From Globodera rostochiensis (Eukaryota; Nematoda; Chromadorea; Rhabditida; Heteroderidae), in NCBI GenBank assembly GCA_018350325.1, contig JAEVLN010000008.1, positions 558,001-622,000 on the forward strand: 64,000 nt of DNA. Direction: 5' to 3'. The notes beneath the pieces are model-generated. The model did no database searches and was not told where the DNA came from. It worked only from the letters and a program-made list of their open reading frames with translations. Below, one piece after another: positions 1 to 22,481 of this stretch (within the stretch, counting starts at the first letter, position 1; every line of letters starts with the position of its first letter). A program made the position numbers and the translations under genes.

Positions 1-241
1 ATAAAAATTCCAAACAAAAAAGGAATTCCAATTGTCGACTTTTGATAGATTTTCTATTATATTTTGTTCTATTAAAAATGGGTAATTTTAGCGTTTTGGC
101 TCTGTTTCCCTTTTTGGCATTTTTATTTGCAATTAACATTATGTAAATTGATATCGTATAAAATTATTTTAAATTTAAAACAACTTTCTATAAACATTAC
201 ATTGAAACAAAATCATACAATTTTATATATATTATCAATTA

Positions 242-10620
<10,379 letters not shown>

Positions 10621-10645
10621 GGCCGACGATATGTTGGCAGCCTTA

Positions 10646-12108
10646 CATGCTAATGGGAAAATTGTAAAAAATAATGCCAAAATTTAAAAAAAACAACAAA
10701 GAAATTTGTTAAATAGTTTTAAAAGGTTAATTGCACTTTTTATCTATAAACTCCGTAAATTCTGATTTTCCACGCTTAGAATTTATGATTTTTTTTTTGC
10801 GAAAATCAATTCAATACCGATTAGAATTAATGTAGTTAGATCTATTCTAATTATTCAATGACTTTGACTGGTCTCCTCTACCCAACAAAAAAATATTTTC
10901 CGTGCCGCTGAAGAGGTCCAACACGTTCAGCTGTTCTTTTTGCCTTGGGCCCTCGGGCGTAATTATTTGTGTGGCCCATCAGCCCCCGGGGCCCTCCAAT
11001 GTGCCTGATGGGACTCATTACGCTCTCGGGGCCATTTCCTCCTCATCAAGTCAAATTTTCTTCACCGCCGGCCCCTTTCCCCGCAAGCAAACTCCAAATT
11101 GCTCTTGGCAAAAGACGGCTAAAAATTGCTCCCTAAAACTCAACTCAAAGCGCCAGTTTGAATTTGATGGCACAAAATGTGGCCAATGGATGTTCTTCGT
11201 TCACATGCTAATTATAAGTTATTTTGTGTCAAAACAATTTGGAGAAAGGAGAAAAATTGAAAGGAAAAAGGTGAAGCCAAAACTAAACGTTAATTACTAA
11301 AAAAAAAGTTTGAAGCCAAAAGGTTTTTTTTCTAATTTTATTTATGCCTAAAATTTTCTTTGTATTTGTAAAAAAAAGAAAGAGTAACGGAACAATTCCA
11401 TCCGACAGCGCCGAAAACATCCAACAAATTGAACGCCCGGGGGGAAAAGGTTTCAGCAGCAGAAGTGCATTTATTTCCTTTCCTTCAGCAATAAATACCC
11501 CCGACACTTTCCCACTCGTCCAAATCGCCTCATCGACGACGACGACGACATTTTGAGTTTATTTCATTTTATCCGCAAAAAAAGATGAGCCCGCCCCCCT
11601 TCCCCCGCTGAAAAAGAAAGAACAAAAATGAGACAAAAAATTGAGACGAATGGGGACAAGAAAAAATCGAATTTAATCACAAAAGGCGGTGCTTTTTAAG
11701 TAAAAAAAGGGTCTATAAATCAACTTTGGGTTGGTTTAACCCCGAAATTGTGCCTGTGAATGAACTTCTTTTGCAATTTTCAATAATCAAAAAAAGATAA
11801 CCTAAATTTAAGGCCAACGCACCTAAAAAATGAGAAATAAAACGAAAAATGCCTTAAGGCAGTAGCCAAAGCCGGAGGGTATGCGGCTTTGCAGGAAATC
11901 CAATTAATAATGTTGGCCATATGAAAGGTTTGTCGGCACGCTAGCCAAAACACTTGCGAATAATTGAGCGGAAGTCTCATTAACATTGAAGGCATAAGCC
12001 AATTTGATCTACCCGCTGATGTGCAGAAATTATAATTTTGGAAAAATTACTAATTTCATACAATTTATTAAATACATTTATTAAAGGGTTTAAAATGCTA
12101 AAAGATAC
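10646..12108. other. Mostly non-coding; intron of an extended channel gene or intergenic
   Basis: AT-rich sequence without a recognisable gene. The minus-strand ORF at 11780-11995 is discussed with the candidate 5' exons. The short open frames at 10902-11300 and 11344-11556 show no family motif and no consistent splice structure. Confidence 0.4.
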
Positions 12109-12514
12109 CAAGCACTCGCGCTGTGCCGGACATGTCCAACAAAGGAGCCACTCCGATCCAATAATTTCCGTCGTCCACTTCGGCACTGCACGATGTTTCG
12201 CCAAACGGCGAAGGATCGTCTGTGGAATGGAACAATTGCTATTGTAAAAGAATCTGTCAAATAAAGTGAATTTTGCTTAAAGAGAAAGCCGATCCGACAT
12301 TTTTGGCTTTATCCCGGAGGGCACCTGCGGTGACGCAGCGCTGTCGCTGCAGGCGAACTTGCTTGCGCCTGCCACTGTGGCCTCGACTGTGCCCGCTCCA
12401 GCGACTCGAACTGGACATGGACACGCTTTGCTGCTGTTGAGCATGGCTCGCCGCACTCGTCAACGTCGTTGGCCGCTTTCGCTTTTTGCTGCTATTTTTA
12501 CTGCTTATTAGCAT
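12109..12514 (-). CDS. Candidate 5' coding exons, possibly N-terminal extension of the leak channel
   Basis: Two open stretches on the minus strand look like exons. The first starts with an ATG at 12514 and is Ser/Lys/Arg/Gln-rich (KNSSKKRKRP, then SGRRKQVRLQRQ). It can splice after about 12330 in phase 1 to an acidic stretch (DDPSPFGETSC, VDDGNYWIGVAPLLDMSG) that ends with a good donor near 12109, again in phase 1. That phase also fits an acceptor near 10646, just ahead of the first well-supported channel exon, so one long N-terminus is possible. I do not recognise the sequence. It could also be a separate small gene. The alternative exon at 11780-11995, which is hydrophobic, also matches the phase and cannot be excluded. 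Confidence 0.35.
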
Positions 12515-14378
12515 GACAAAAATTGCAAAAATAATTAAAGACTTTTAAAATAAATATTTATTTAATAATGTATTGGCACTTTGTGTAAAATGAAATAAAC
12601 AAAGCCGTCAATAAACATTAAACAACAGGTGAATAATTCAGAACAATAATAGCCTTAAATAGTCCCCTAAATGCTTTTTTTTTGGTTTATTAATTTCAAT
12701 TGCAAAAAACAGAAGTCTTTGGGAAATGTCTTCCAGGAAATGGAATCGAAAAGCCGGCGGAAGAATAATTTCGAAATTGGACTTCTTTTCAAGGAATGCC
12801 AAATTGGCGGCGGAATGCATTTTAAAATCCATTTTCTATTCCGTTGTGAAGGGCACCACCTAACCCATTTTTGTTGGCACCGATTCTTGACATGTTTTCG
12901 TGGCCTGCCAATGTCTTCTTCTGACGCCCCCGGGCAGTACCCCTAAAATTCAATTATGTATCACTAATCCCACGGACGATGACGGAAAGAAAGTCCCCCC
13001 TACCCCCCGCAACCCGTGGCTGATGAAGCAAATTGCTGGGGCCGGAAACAATTTCAAATTAACAACTAAAAAATGGCAATTTACGGAGTTTGGTTGAAGA
13101 ATTGTTATTTTGTTATCTGGTCAAGTTAGGGGGATAAAGATTAACAAAGATTATAATTCTTTCTATTCATTTCCCGTCCATTTAAATACAAAAATCGAAT
13201 GCATTTTTCGATTAAAAAACAACGTCCCCTGACTTTTATAGAGAGAGGGGAGTCAATTGAATGAACAATTTGTGTTGGCGTGGCGTTTTGCGCGCCACCA
13301 AATGCCGTCGACCGCAACGGCGGCAATGCGCCGGGAGCTGTCGCTTCAGTAATTATGCGAATTAGCGCCCTCGGGCGAAATGAATGAATGCTATCAATAA
13401 TAGATAATGCAAAAACAGTGAAAATCAAGCGCAAATTCAAATAACAAAGAAATAAAAGGGCATTAATTTAATTTAGCTCAATCATTGTGGTCCGATGTCG
13501 GTTTTAGATGGTTTAAAAATTGTTCCTATTTGTTTTGAACAGTCCATCAAAGTTGTCAAACTCAAAATTTTAGCTTGTTTATAGATCAGTAGCGATCGAG
13601 ACAGAAATTTTGTCCATCTGCAGGATTGAATTGAATTGAAATTGAAATTGAAATTGAAATTCAAATGAAATTGAATTGAATTGATTTGAAGAAAAATGAA
13701 ATGAAATGAAATGGAAATTGAATTGATTTTGAATAGATAGTCAAATTGAAAAAGCAGCCGCCATTCAGTTCATTTGTCAGTACTCTCATTTTGTGCCCGT
13801 CCGTCATTAGCCAGAGATTTAGCAGCCATTATTTATTTATTTAAAGAGAATAACTCAACAAACAAAAAAGGGGGGGGGGAGAGAGTCCGTCGACTTTCAT
13901 TGTTTGGGTTAGTCAACTTATGTTAGCCTTAGAAGCATTTATGGCACGTTATTTTAAGTTAAAAACAAATTAAGTAATATTAAAATATTGATAACCGATT
14001 TTATTTGAGCTTTTTAGGTATTAAGTAATGTTATCTGTCGAAATGGTCAGAAAGTGAGAAGAGCAAAACTTGCGCGAATTGGGAAAAGGAACAAATTTTA
14101 AATAAGGAATGCGCCGTAAATGAAAATTGAGAGAATTTGTCGAACTGAGAAGCCGCCATTTGTTCATTCATTATAAATGCCATGGATGGGACGAACGAAT
14201 GGATAAAGTTGGGATAAGTGGATTTGGGTGAAATTAAACTTTACTTTGGATATCGAACGGACGAAAGTTGAAAGATTTTTAAAATTTTATAAGATAGTTA
14301 CAAATTACAATAATTATAATCACTGTAAGTCACGGAATGATTCACAAAAATCAAATCTCTTCTATTTGTAATTATTGT
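12515..14378. other. Intergenic, AT-rich, with simple repeats
   Basis: No confident gene. Contents are one small signal-peptide-like ORF (13141-13440, listed separately), degenerate (GAAATT)n / (GAATT)n simple sequence at about 13625-13740, and a G run at about 13870. Confidence 0.5.
13141..13440 (-). CDS. Small putative secreted protein (single ORF, unrecognised)
   Basis: A 99-residue minus-strand ORF begins with a plausible signal peptide: positive n-region, then LIFTVFALSIIDSIHS as the hydrophobic core and cleavage region, followed by FRPRALIR. The middle is Ala/Pro/Gly-rich and the C-terminal third is basic and Cys/Phe-containing. No intron signals or homologues are recognised. It could equally be a chance ORF. 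It lies upstream of the channel gene, on the same strand as both the channel and the NDP kinase. Confidence 0.22.
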   Translation of the reverse strand: MNLRLIFTVFALSIIDSIHSFRPRALIRIITEATAPGALPPLRSTAFGGAQNATPTQIVHSIDSPLSIKVRGRCFLIEKCIRFLYLNGREMNRKNYNLC

Positions 14379-14970
14379 TCAGCCCAAGACTCTCGAGTGG
14401 GGCGGCACTTCGTCTTTGTCGAACCAAATGACAATTTCGCGACGCGCGTCGTCCGCAGAGTCCGAACCGTGGCACACCGTGTCGTGGTATTTGCCCACGT
14501 CGCTGTTGTTCCGGTAATCGGAACGAAGAGTGCCGGGCGGAGGAATTTTGTCGGGAGTGGCACCCAAAACTTTGCGAATCCCTCTCACAACATCGACACC
14601 TGAATTTGTCCAAAATAATTCAAATAAAAATCGTATTTTGGTCTTTTTGAAAACCCAAAAATGTTATTAATATTTAATAATAGTTATGATTTTTTACCTT
14701 CCCAGATCATGGCGATGACTGGTCCCGATGTCATGTAGCTGATCACCTTAGGGAAGTAGGGCTCATTGGAGCATCCAATGTAGTGATCCGCCGCTTGCTT
14801 ACGACTTGGAACGAGCTAAAATATTTTTGTAAAAATTTGGATGCCTCAGAAATTAAAACCATTTTTATGGCAATTAGCCGAAAGCCATTGGCCTCAAATC
14901 GCTCAACAATCTTCCCGACAAGGCAACGTCGAACGGATTCTGGCTTGATGCAGACGAAGGTGCGCTCCAT
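14379..14970 (-). CDS. ndk-1: Nucleoside diphosphate kinase (three exons)
   Basis: Transfers gamma-phosphate between NTPs and NDPs through a phosphohistidine intermediate (known for the family). Exons are 14970-14860, 14815-14698 and 14599-14379, with phase-consistent GT-AG introns of 44 and 98 bp, giving about 149 residues against about 152 for animal NDPKs. It starts MERTFVCIKPESV, which holds the family's conserved Lys/Pro segment. The central segment KQAADHYIGC and PYFPKVISYMTSGPVIAMIW is typical. The catalytic His lies in CHGSDSADDARREI (family NIIHGSDS). The C-terminus ends PPHSRVLG and lacks the usual W-x-Y-E tail. All active-site positions I can check are present, so it is probably active. 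It is a single-copy housekeeping-type gene, with no operon evidence. Confidence 0.95.
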
Positions 14971-17633
14971 TTTTGAAAACTTTTGAATTCAATTTGTATC
15001 TGCAGGATTTTGAATATTAATTTTTGAAAATTTACAGTCCTAGAATTTATTTATGCCCTCCTTGATTATAATTTTAAGGCTGATTCGCGATCCGGCTCTA
15101 TTAAGGGTATGGCATAGGTTTAAGTCAAAAAGAATTTTCCTTGCAATTAGAATGGTTTTGCAAATTTAACACTGATAGAACGACATTTAATCAGCTAATT
15201 GAGGGTGGGTGGGGGTGGTGAATTGGTGAAAGAAAGATAATGGGGTCCTAAGCACCTCTTACTCTGCTTTGGAATGATTTGACCATTCCGATCGCCGCCC
15301 TTAAATAGCCCAAAAATGCCTAAACTGCTTGCTCATCTGATGTCATTTGACTGTTCTTGGGTCCCCACCCTCTCATCTCGTCATAATCCAACGCGATAAG
15401 CGACTTTTGGGGTACCTGAGGAGGTACGACCATTGGCAATATAATTGTGGCCTTATGATTGATTCTCTTCACAAAAGGAATGATGTGCTGCTGATAAGGA
15501 TGCTTGGTGGTGGTGATCAACCTATCGGTGACATTGGGCAATGAGGCGATGAAATCGGACGAGGCAAGTGAACAAAATGTTCGTGTCAGATGTCGTGGAC
15601 AAAAAATGGAGGTGTTTGATGAAATCGGGCGAAAAGAATCCAAGCCAAACACCGCCAATCACTCACAAGTCGAAAGGAATAGGGGCAAAAAAAAGGGTCG
15701 TAAGATAATTGAAGAACTAAAAATTAAAAATCATTTTTAGTTTCCAATTTAATAAATTTTTGGTATTTCTACGTTTAAACTTTAAAGCTACATATGTATC
15801 CAAATTTAAAAACAACAACAAAATGGCGCGCAGACATTAAATATTTAATATTTTGGAGGCATAAATGGCGCAATAGGAAGTGGGGGGGGGGTAACCGTTG
15901 GATTGCTAAATTATTCGTATGGGAAAGATTGTGCGGGCCATTCCAAAATAATTTTGATGCTTTTGCTGGAGACGTCGAGAAGGCCGTCAACAAATGCTGG
16001 GAAGGACGCCACCCCCCCCCCCCCCCCCATTTATTCAATGTGTTCCCCTAACTGTTCTGATGGAAGCCTGCCATTCAACGATGAAGACGGACTCATTTCA
16101 CCCCCCCCCACCTCATCACCTCAATCTTTTTCTTTTTTGTTAATAACCTTTAAAAAAATGTAATTTATTAATTTTAGTTCTCGACCATTTCATCTGTGTT
16201 AGATAAGGCTTTTGTTATCGATAACCTGCAATTGGTTTACATTGCTCAGCCTGCTGTTGGTGGCATTAGGCTTATCTGGATTTTGGCATTCATTTTACCG
16301 ATTTCCGAGCTCAGTTGGCTTTAGCTTTCTGGTTTATGGTTTTAACATTAAATTTAGTGATGTTTAAGTCAGCTTTGGGTTTTGGCTTTTCGATCAATGG
16401 AATTGACCGGTTTTTGGATGAATTATACCCAATAAAACCTTTTTTTACAAAATTTTGGTTTTGATTTTCGCATTAATTACGCTAATTTTGCGGTTCCGAT
16501 GATGCACATTTGGATGCCATGTCTGAGGAGGTAGCCGATTAAAGGAAAATTACTGGAGCAGCTGGAGACGATGGAGACTGACTTTTTTCAAATGAATTTT
16601 TCCGTAAAATTCGTCTTAATCGGTGTTCTCACTTGGTGAAAAATGTCAAGACGGATGAGAGAAATATAATAAAGATTCAATTGTTGAATTCGTTATTTCC
16701 AAGCGATGTTCTGGTAAATTTACTGTTTTTAAATGATTCTTGATGGAGTTTATCTGACCACCTTGAACTCTAAGAGTCAATTGCACGACAGTGAGTTAGT
16801 TGGAGAAGGCAACAACGACAACAAAACCTTTCATTTTAAAGCTTCTGAATAGGCGGTAAGTCATTAGAGACCGGTGGGACGGGACTCCCGCGGGTTAAAA
16901 ATGTCCTTATTTCCAAGATTGTCCTTGAAAAATGAAGATTTGGCTGGAAGTCTAAAATTTGTAATTTAAATGAGAAATTATGTTTTGGTGTTGTGTATTC
17001 AAAATTCTCAAAGCGCATTCTCAAAACATTGGATCTCTTGATCATTTTTAGGTTAATTTTGGAGCAATTTTCTTAACAGCTCTTCAAAAATTTTCCCCGT
17101 TGGCGCCTATCGGCACGCCGACCCCCCCCCCCCCAGCATCAGAAGTGAAGCAGATTTTCAAAAAAACGTATTTAGAAAATTTTGCAAACGCAAAATTAAA
17201 TCTTTGCGCAATTTTCTTAACATAAACGTTAAAAATTCTAAAAAAAAAATTTCCTACAACGCCTATCGGTGCCGTCGGATCCACCAACAACAAAATCCAG
17301 GCAAAAAACACAAAATTTGACCCAAAAAATTGGGGTTTTTGAGCGCCCTTGGGGATTTCGCCAAATTTTTCTATTATGCCCTTGAAAATTCTCTTCACTC
17401 TATCCAAACCGTGCATAAACATTTAACATTTAATGCTCGCGCTTCCATTTGTTTGACTTTGAGACTTTCCATTTCTTTTGTTCAGTGGGCATAAGAACAT
17501 TTTCCTAATTTGAAGTGGAACATATTCATTCACTCGCCGACTGCTAAAGCTGTCTAAACACGGCAGGCAGACAGGAAGTCCCGCAATTTGCGGCAGTTTA
17601 TTTAAATAAGGAAAGATTACACCGCCCCCCCCC
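14971..17633. other. Intergenic with dispersed repeat copies
   Basis: No supported gene. It contains G or C homopolymers near 15890, 16011-16027, 16101-16109 and 17120-17133. Two copies of the dispersed GC-rich hairpin (17101-17120 and 17259-17279) lie in AT-rich repeat DNA. ORFs such as 15320-15658 (-) have no recognisable motif. Confidence 0.6.
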
Positions 17634-18077
17634 CATAAGTCCTTAATTGACCTTCGTTGGCTCCCTCCCATAAGTCCTTAATTGACCTTCGTTGGCTCCC
17701 TCCCATAAGTCCTTAATTGACCTTCGTTGGCTCCCTCCCATTGTCCTTAATTGACCTTCGTTGGCTCCCTCCCATTGTCCTTAATTGACCTTCGTTGGCT
17801 CCCTCCCATAAGTCCTTAATTGACCTTCGTTGGCTCCCTCCCATAAGTCCTTAATTGACCTTCGTTGGCTCCCTCCCATAAGTCCTTAATTGACCTTCGT
17901 TGGCTCCCTCCCATAAGTCCTTAATTGACCTTCGTTGGCTCCCTCCCATAAGTCCTTAATTGACCTTCGTTGGCTCCCTCCCATAAGTCCTTAATTGACC
18001 TTCGTTGGCTCCCTCCCATAAGTCCTTAATTGACCTTCGTTGGCTCCCTCCCATATGTCCTTAATTGACCTTCGTTG
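17634..18077. repeat. 35-bp minisatellite, about 12-13 copies
   Basis: Head-to-tail copies of a 35-bp unit (core CCTTAATTGACCTTCGTTGG followed by CTCCCTCCCATAAGT). Two copies carry a 1-bp shorter linker (CATTGTCC instead of CATAAGTCC). The array begins immediately after a C homopolymer and decays at 18077. Copies are nearly identical, which indicates recent expansion or homogenisation. No coding role is seen. Confidence 0.97.
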
Positions 18078-18398
18078 TTATTATTATAAGTAATTAAAAT
18101 GGTGGTCCTTATTTTCTAAGAACGTCCTTTGAGATTGACCCTCGTTCTTATTAATTCAAAGGACGCCCTCAACAAATGGATTATTCACTTAAAGTGAATT
18201 GGAATTTTTAGAAGTGAAAACAAAAAAAAAATTGTATTGTCATTGGGTATTTTTCTGATATTCAATTAACCTAATAATTCCCGGCGGCGATTATAGGATC
18301 CACCCGTCCAATTCTTGCTTAATATTTTTTAAAATAAAATAGAAACCTTCAATTTGGTGTTATTGTTATTATTTTTCAATTTTAAAAGAGGATAAAAA

Positions 18399-19902
18399 AT
18401 GTCCGTTATTTATTATTTTTGTTTAATTCAAATTGTGACCGCGTGCACTCCGACTGCAAAAATCATGGAAGGGGGGGAAGTAAATGTCACGACAAAGAGT
18501 GAAGTGACAGGTTGAAATTAATACTTGTTTATGCTGTGCCTTTTTTATAGAAAACATTTTTGAAGATTGAAAAATATTTTTGTTTTTGTTTTATTTTATA
18601 AAATAAATATGTTTCATTTTTTAATTTATAATTATTTTTAACCATTTTATTCTTTTCCCTCTTAAGCGCTAACAACATCGGCTACAACATCCAGCAGGAC
18701 AACAACCAGCGGCAAAAGTGTGTCGACAATTTCAACAACAATTAATTGCCTATTATATTTAATATCCAAAATTAAATTGTAACATTTTTGCTTCAAAGAA
18801 AATTAAATTATAATTATTTTAAAAACCATGTTTTTTAAATATGCCACACATTGACAGGTTCCTCTGCCAAAGTTTCATTGACGACAATGACCAGTCCAAC
18901 GGCACAAACACCACCGACGATGGCACAAACACCACCGACGATGGCACAAACACCGACGACGATGGCACAAACACCGACGACGATGGCACAAACACCGACG
19001 ACGATGGCACAAACAACGACTACGATGGCACAAACAACGACTACGATGGCACAAACACTGCCGACGATGGCACAAACAACGACTACGATGGCACAAACAC
19101 TGCCGACGATGGCACAAACAACGACTACGATGGCACAAACACTGCCGACGATGGCACAAACACCGACAACGATGGCACAAACACCGACGACGATGGCACA
19201 AACACCGACAACGATGGCACAAACACCGACGACGATGGCACAAACACCGACAACGATGGCACAAACAACGACTACAACAACGACAACCACCACACGATCT
19301 GGCGTGGGGCAGTGTCAGGTGTAACTAGGGTAGCACGGGATCGGGACTTTATAAGGGAGGTTTTGAAGGCATTTTGAAAAACCGATACCGACATTTCAGC
19401 CCTAGGGTGGACACTTCAGTACTGGTCCCGGTCCCATGTTACCCAGGGTTTAACTATAAAAATTTAAATTAACTATTGTTTATTAATGCATACATTTGAG
19501 CCTCAACCGCCTCTGCCGGTTCGACGCGAAGACATAAATTCGCGGGCGATAGTGCAAGTTGCTGGAACAAATGCAACCAGCAATTCATGTAGAGAAAATT
19601 GAACGAAAATCTTTCCAAAAATAACTTTAATCAAATAGCACCAACACTTTCGCTGAGCTGTACGGGTCGTTCGCCAAGTTCGGCAGTCATTCTAACGGTG
19701 CTAAACTTTTTAATTATTTTTTGATAATTTTTTGTATGTAAATTTTAATAATTACATTCAGTATTACGGGCCAGAAAGCGCCGATATTGGCAGTGAATTT
19801 GCGACCGGGCAAATCAGTACCGTGCTGAGATGTACAGCGGCGGGACAATGGGCGGTGGGGGACGTCACAAACATTGTCGAATTGGAATGCATTTCATCTT
19901 AA
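18399..19902 (+). CDS. Secreted mucin-like Thr-rich protein with C-terminal C6-like domain
   Basis: Modelled as six exons with matching phases: 18399-18510, about 18667-18716, about 18858-19318, about 19501-19588, about 19644-19700 and about 19764-19902. The N-terminus is a signal peptide (MSVIYYFCLIQIVTACTPT). A Ser/Thr-rich stretch follows, then about 18 copies of a heptad (A-Q-T-P-T-T-M and variants), a dense potential mucin-type O-glycosylation region. The C-terminus (LSLSCTGRSPSS, VLRCTAAGQWAVGD, NIVELECISS) has the C...G-x-W...V-x-x-x-x-C layout of the nematode C6 (DUF281-type) domain. Secretion to cuticle, gut lumen or another external surface is inferred. A core-1 galactosyltransferase-like gene starts 560 bp downstream. 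The repeat is open in all frames, so the Thr frame was chosen from exon phases and from the domain that follows. Confidence 0.72.
18900..19280 (+). repeat. 21-bp coding minisatellite (heptapeptide repeat)
   Basis: About 18 copies of a 21-bp unit (GATGGCACAAAC plus a variable ACNGACGAC-type 9-mer). Because 21 is a multiple of 3, all six frames stay open, giving artefactual ORFs such as D-G-T-N-T-D-D on plus and Val/Cys-rich frames on minus. It encodes the Thr-rich region of the mucin-like protein. Alternating unit types suggest that unequal crossing-over spread higher-order pairs. Confidence 0.95.
19326..19447. repeat. Short foldback element in the intron of the mucin-like gene
   Basis: Imperfect inverted ends of about 23 bp: the left end begins CTAGGGTAGCACGGGATCGG and the right end finishes GGTCCCATGTTACCCAG. 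They enclose about 75 bp, and the whole lies within the intron between the heptad exon and the C6 part. It is MITE-like. No certain target-site duplication was seen. Confidence 0.6.
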
Positions 19903-20458
19903 AATAATTCAAATTTATTATTGTATATTTAAAAAAAAAAAAATTTACTAAACTTATCCAATTGCTATTATTTAAAAATATTTTTTCTTCGTCTGCATTT
20001 TTAACACCGCCCCATATATTAATTAATTTATCCTGTTTAAACTTGTTCCAGAGAGCGGATTATCTTTAAAAATCTTCATTGAAGAATTAGCAATTAATTC
20101 AGGCGAACGAATGACGGACAAAAAATTGAAAGATCCCCCCCCCCTCCCCCCGTCGGTGTCAGGGGGTCCAATCCTAAACGAACATTCGATGACTTTTAAA
20201 ATAATTCCTTTCTGAATAAAAACACACTATTTATAAAATTAGTCATGCAGTTTAATTCAATTTCAAATTAGTTTAAAAAGCTTCAATAAAACGTGCACTG
20301 AACCCAAAATGAAAGTTAATTTACAATTTGTATTTTATGCAGTAATGCCCGGTGCGACCGTTTACGTGCCCCTATTAGACTTTCCAGCACCCCCGTCGTA
20401 TTACTACCGTACTCCTCTGTTGATGGCACACCGTATTACAGCAATTACATTTGTCAAA

Positions 20459-22235
20459 ATGCAAAATTGTGCCGGATTTTTGACGGGAATTGTTTTTGGA
20501 CTGATATTGGCCGCGTCGATTGTGCACATTTTGAACAATTACAACCCTTTTTTGTACACTCCCAAAATGTCAAAGGAGCTCAAAGAGTTTAAGGAACAGT
20601 TCAAAAAAATCGAAAAAACGTACAAATACACATACAACAGTGAGTAAAACATATTTTAATTAAAAAAACAAAATTTTATTAACAGAAAACGGAACTGTTG
20701 CATTTGAACTTGCGAAGAAAGTGCGCGTATTTTGTTGGATTTTTACTTATGAAAATTTTCACGAAAGTCGCGCGAGGTTTTTTAAAATTTTTTTTTGTTT
20801 TAAAATAATTTTATTTTGTTTAATTCTCGCTAAATTTCGTTGCTGCCTTTAAGGCATGTCCGAGCAACGTGGGCCCAACATTGCACTCGATATTTGTTCT
20901 TCTCCTCTAAGGACGACCCAACTTTGCCAGCAATTGACATTGGAATGCCTTTGGGCAGAAAATATATTTGGCGGAGGACACGATGGATCCTTAAATATAT
21001 TTACGATAATTTTTTGGTAAATAATTAATTCACTATTGATTTAATAAATGGAAAATAAATGTATGTTAGTTTAAAAATTTTAAATATTTTTAGGATGATT
21101 TTGACTGGATTTTCCGCATTGACGACGATGCGTATGTGATAATGGAGAATTTGAGGCTGATGCTGCTGCCGCATTCACCGGATGAACTCATTTATTTTGG
21201 ACACAAATTGCGCACAACTCTTTATTCGGACTATCTGTTCCCGCAGGGTTAAATTAATAAAATTCAGTGATTCTCAAAATTAAACATTTTAATTTAAAAT
21301 TGATATTAAATTAAGGAGGTGCCGGTTATGTGCTGAGTCGGAGTGCCATAAAATTGCTTGTGGAACGCGGCCTCAACGACAGCACAAAGTGTTGGGATGG
21401 CGATTCTGCAGAAGAAGATCAGGTCGGTCAGAAATTTATTTTTATTTTTTAGTTTTTTTAAAACAAAAATTTTGTCAGTTTATCGCTGTCTGTTTGGAAC
21501 GGCTGGGAGTGAAATTTGGAGATTCGCGCGATTCACAAGGGCGTCACCGCTTTTTCGGCGATTTTATCGGCAAAAATTTACCACCAATAACATTGTGGGA
21601 CCCGACATATTTTTGGATACAAAATTTGACGCATTATCCAATGCAGCAGGTTTTTTTAAAATATTTTATGTAGTATTTATTATAATAATTTTATAGTTTT
21701 GCTAAATGGATGTTTCTAAACATATTTTTGAATTGTAAAAATATAAAGATTAATTAAATTAAATTAAATATATACCTAAATTTTTTTAGAAATTAAAATG
21801 AATGTTTGAATTTCGATTAATTTTTCTTTTTAAAACTTTGAGCATTTTCAGGGCCCGGAATGTTGCAGTGATTTGGCAATTTCATTCCATTACACGGATG
21901 CCCGGACGCTTTATCTGCTCGAATATTTAATATACCACGTGGATGCTTTCGGATCGCGTACATTGACGACAGAGCACCCAAATTATTTTGAGGAGGCCGT
22001 ACGGAAGGCATTAGAAAATGTTGGGCCGGACAACATTTTGAACAAGTAAAACAAAGACAAAATTAAATATTTTAAAATATATTAAAGAATTGCTGCAATA
22101 TTTTCTTTTTTTTTGCCTAGAAATGCAATCTCGGCACTCGTTGAACAACAGAAAATGAACACGACACCCAAAAATTTACCGAGGATACGAAAATTTGGCC
22201 CAGATAAAAACAAATTGAATGACAGGAATAAATGA
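20459..22235 (+). CDS. C1GALT1: Core-1 beta-1,3-galactosyltransferase-like (GT31) type II membrane enzyme
   Basis: The family adds galactose to GalNAc-Ser/Thr in the Golgi, making the core-1 mucin O-glycan. Eight exons are phase-consistent. The N-terminus [20 protein letters not shown] is a short cytosolic tail plus signal anchor, followed by a charged stem. Catalytic-domain landmarks are [30 protein letters not shown], the metal-binding D-x-D-type [45 protein letters not shown] and [17 protein letters not shown], each matching C1GalT positions. The C-terminal extension is Asn/Lys-rich. An upstream in-frame ATG at 20309 would add about 50 residues before the anchor. I prefer 20459 because it puts the hydrophobic segment at the N-terminus. 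Flanking C6/mucin-like genes fit an O-glycan role. A non-core-1 GT31 specificity remains possible. Confidence 0.9.
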
Positions 22236-22481
22236 CGTTGCCTGAAATTTTGTGATTTGTTTTAAAATTGCCTTATTGTTCCCAGACTCGAAAGCAATTA
22301 ATGTCATTGTTATTTTTGTTTTTAGTTTGTTTAAATTCGATTTTCGCATTTCTTAAGCTGTGGGCAACTAACAAAAAATCCATATTAAAAGTGACACTTC
22401 ACTCAAAAACCGACTCTCTGTCTCTTCTCAAAATTAAACAAACCCAAAAAAATGTTATGCTCAATTTTAGACTATGTATAA

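Noticed and set aside
15320..15658. 112-residue minus-strand ORF (MAVFGLDSFRP start)
   Set aside because: No recognisable domain, signal peptide or neighbouring exons; it could be chance in a stretch of higher GC.
17634..18077. Regular 35-bp array considered as a CRISPR array
   Set aside because: Units are contiguous with no unique spacers, the context is eukaryotic, and there are no cas genes. The same reasoning applies to the 30-bp and 46-bp arrays.
18835..19293. Val/Cys-rich and Cys/Arg-rich minus-strand ORFs and an Asp/Gly/Asn-rich plus ORF
   Set aside because: Shadows of the 21-bp repeat. Exon phases and the downstream C6 domain support only the Thr-rich plus frame.
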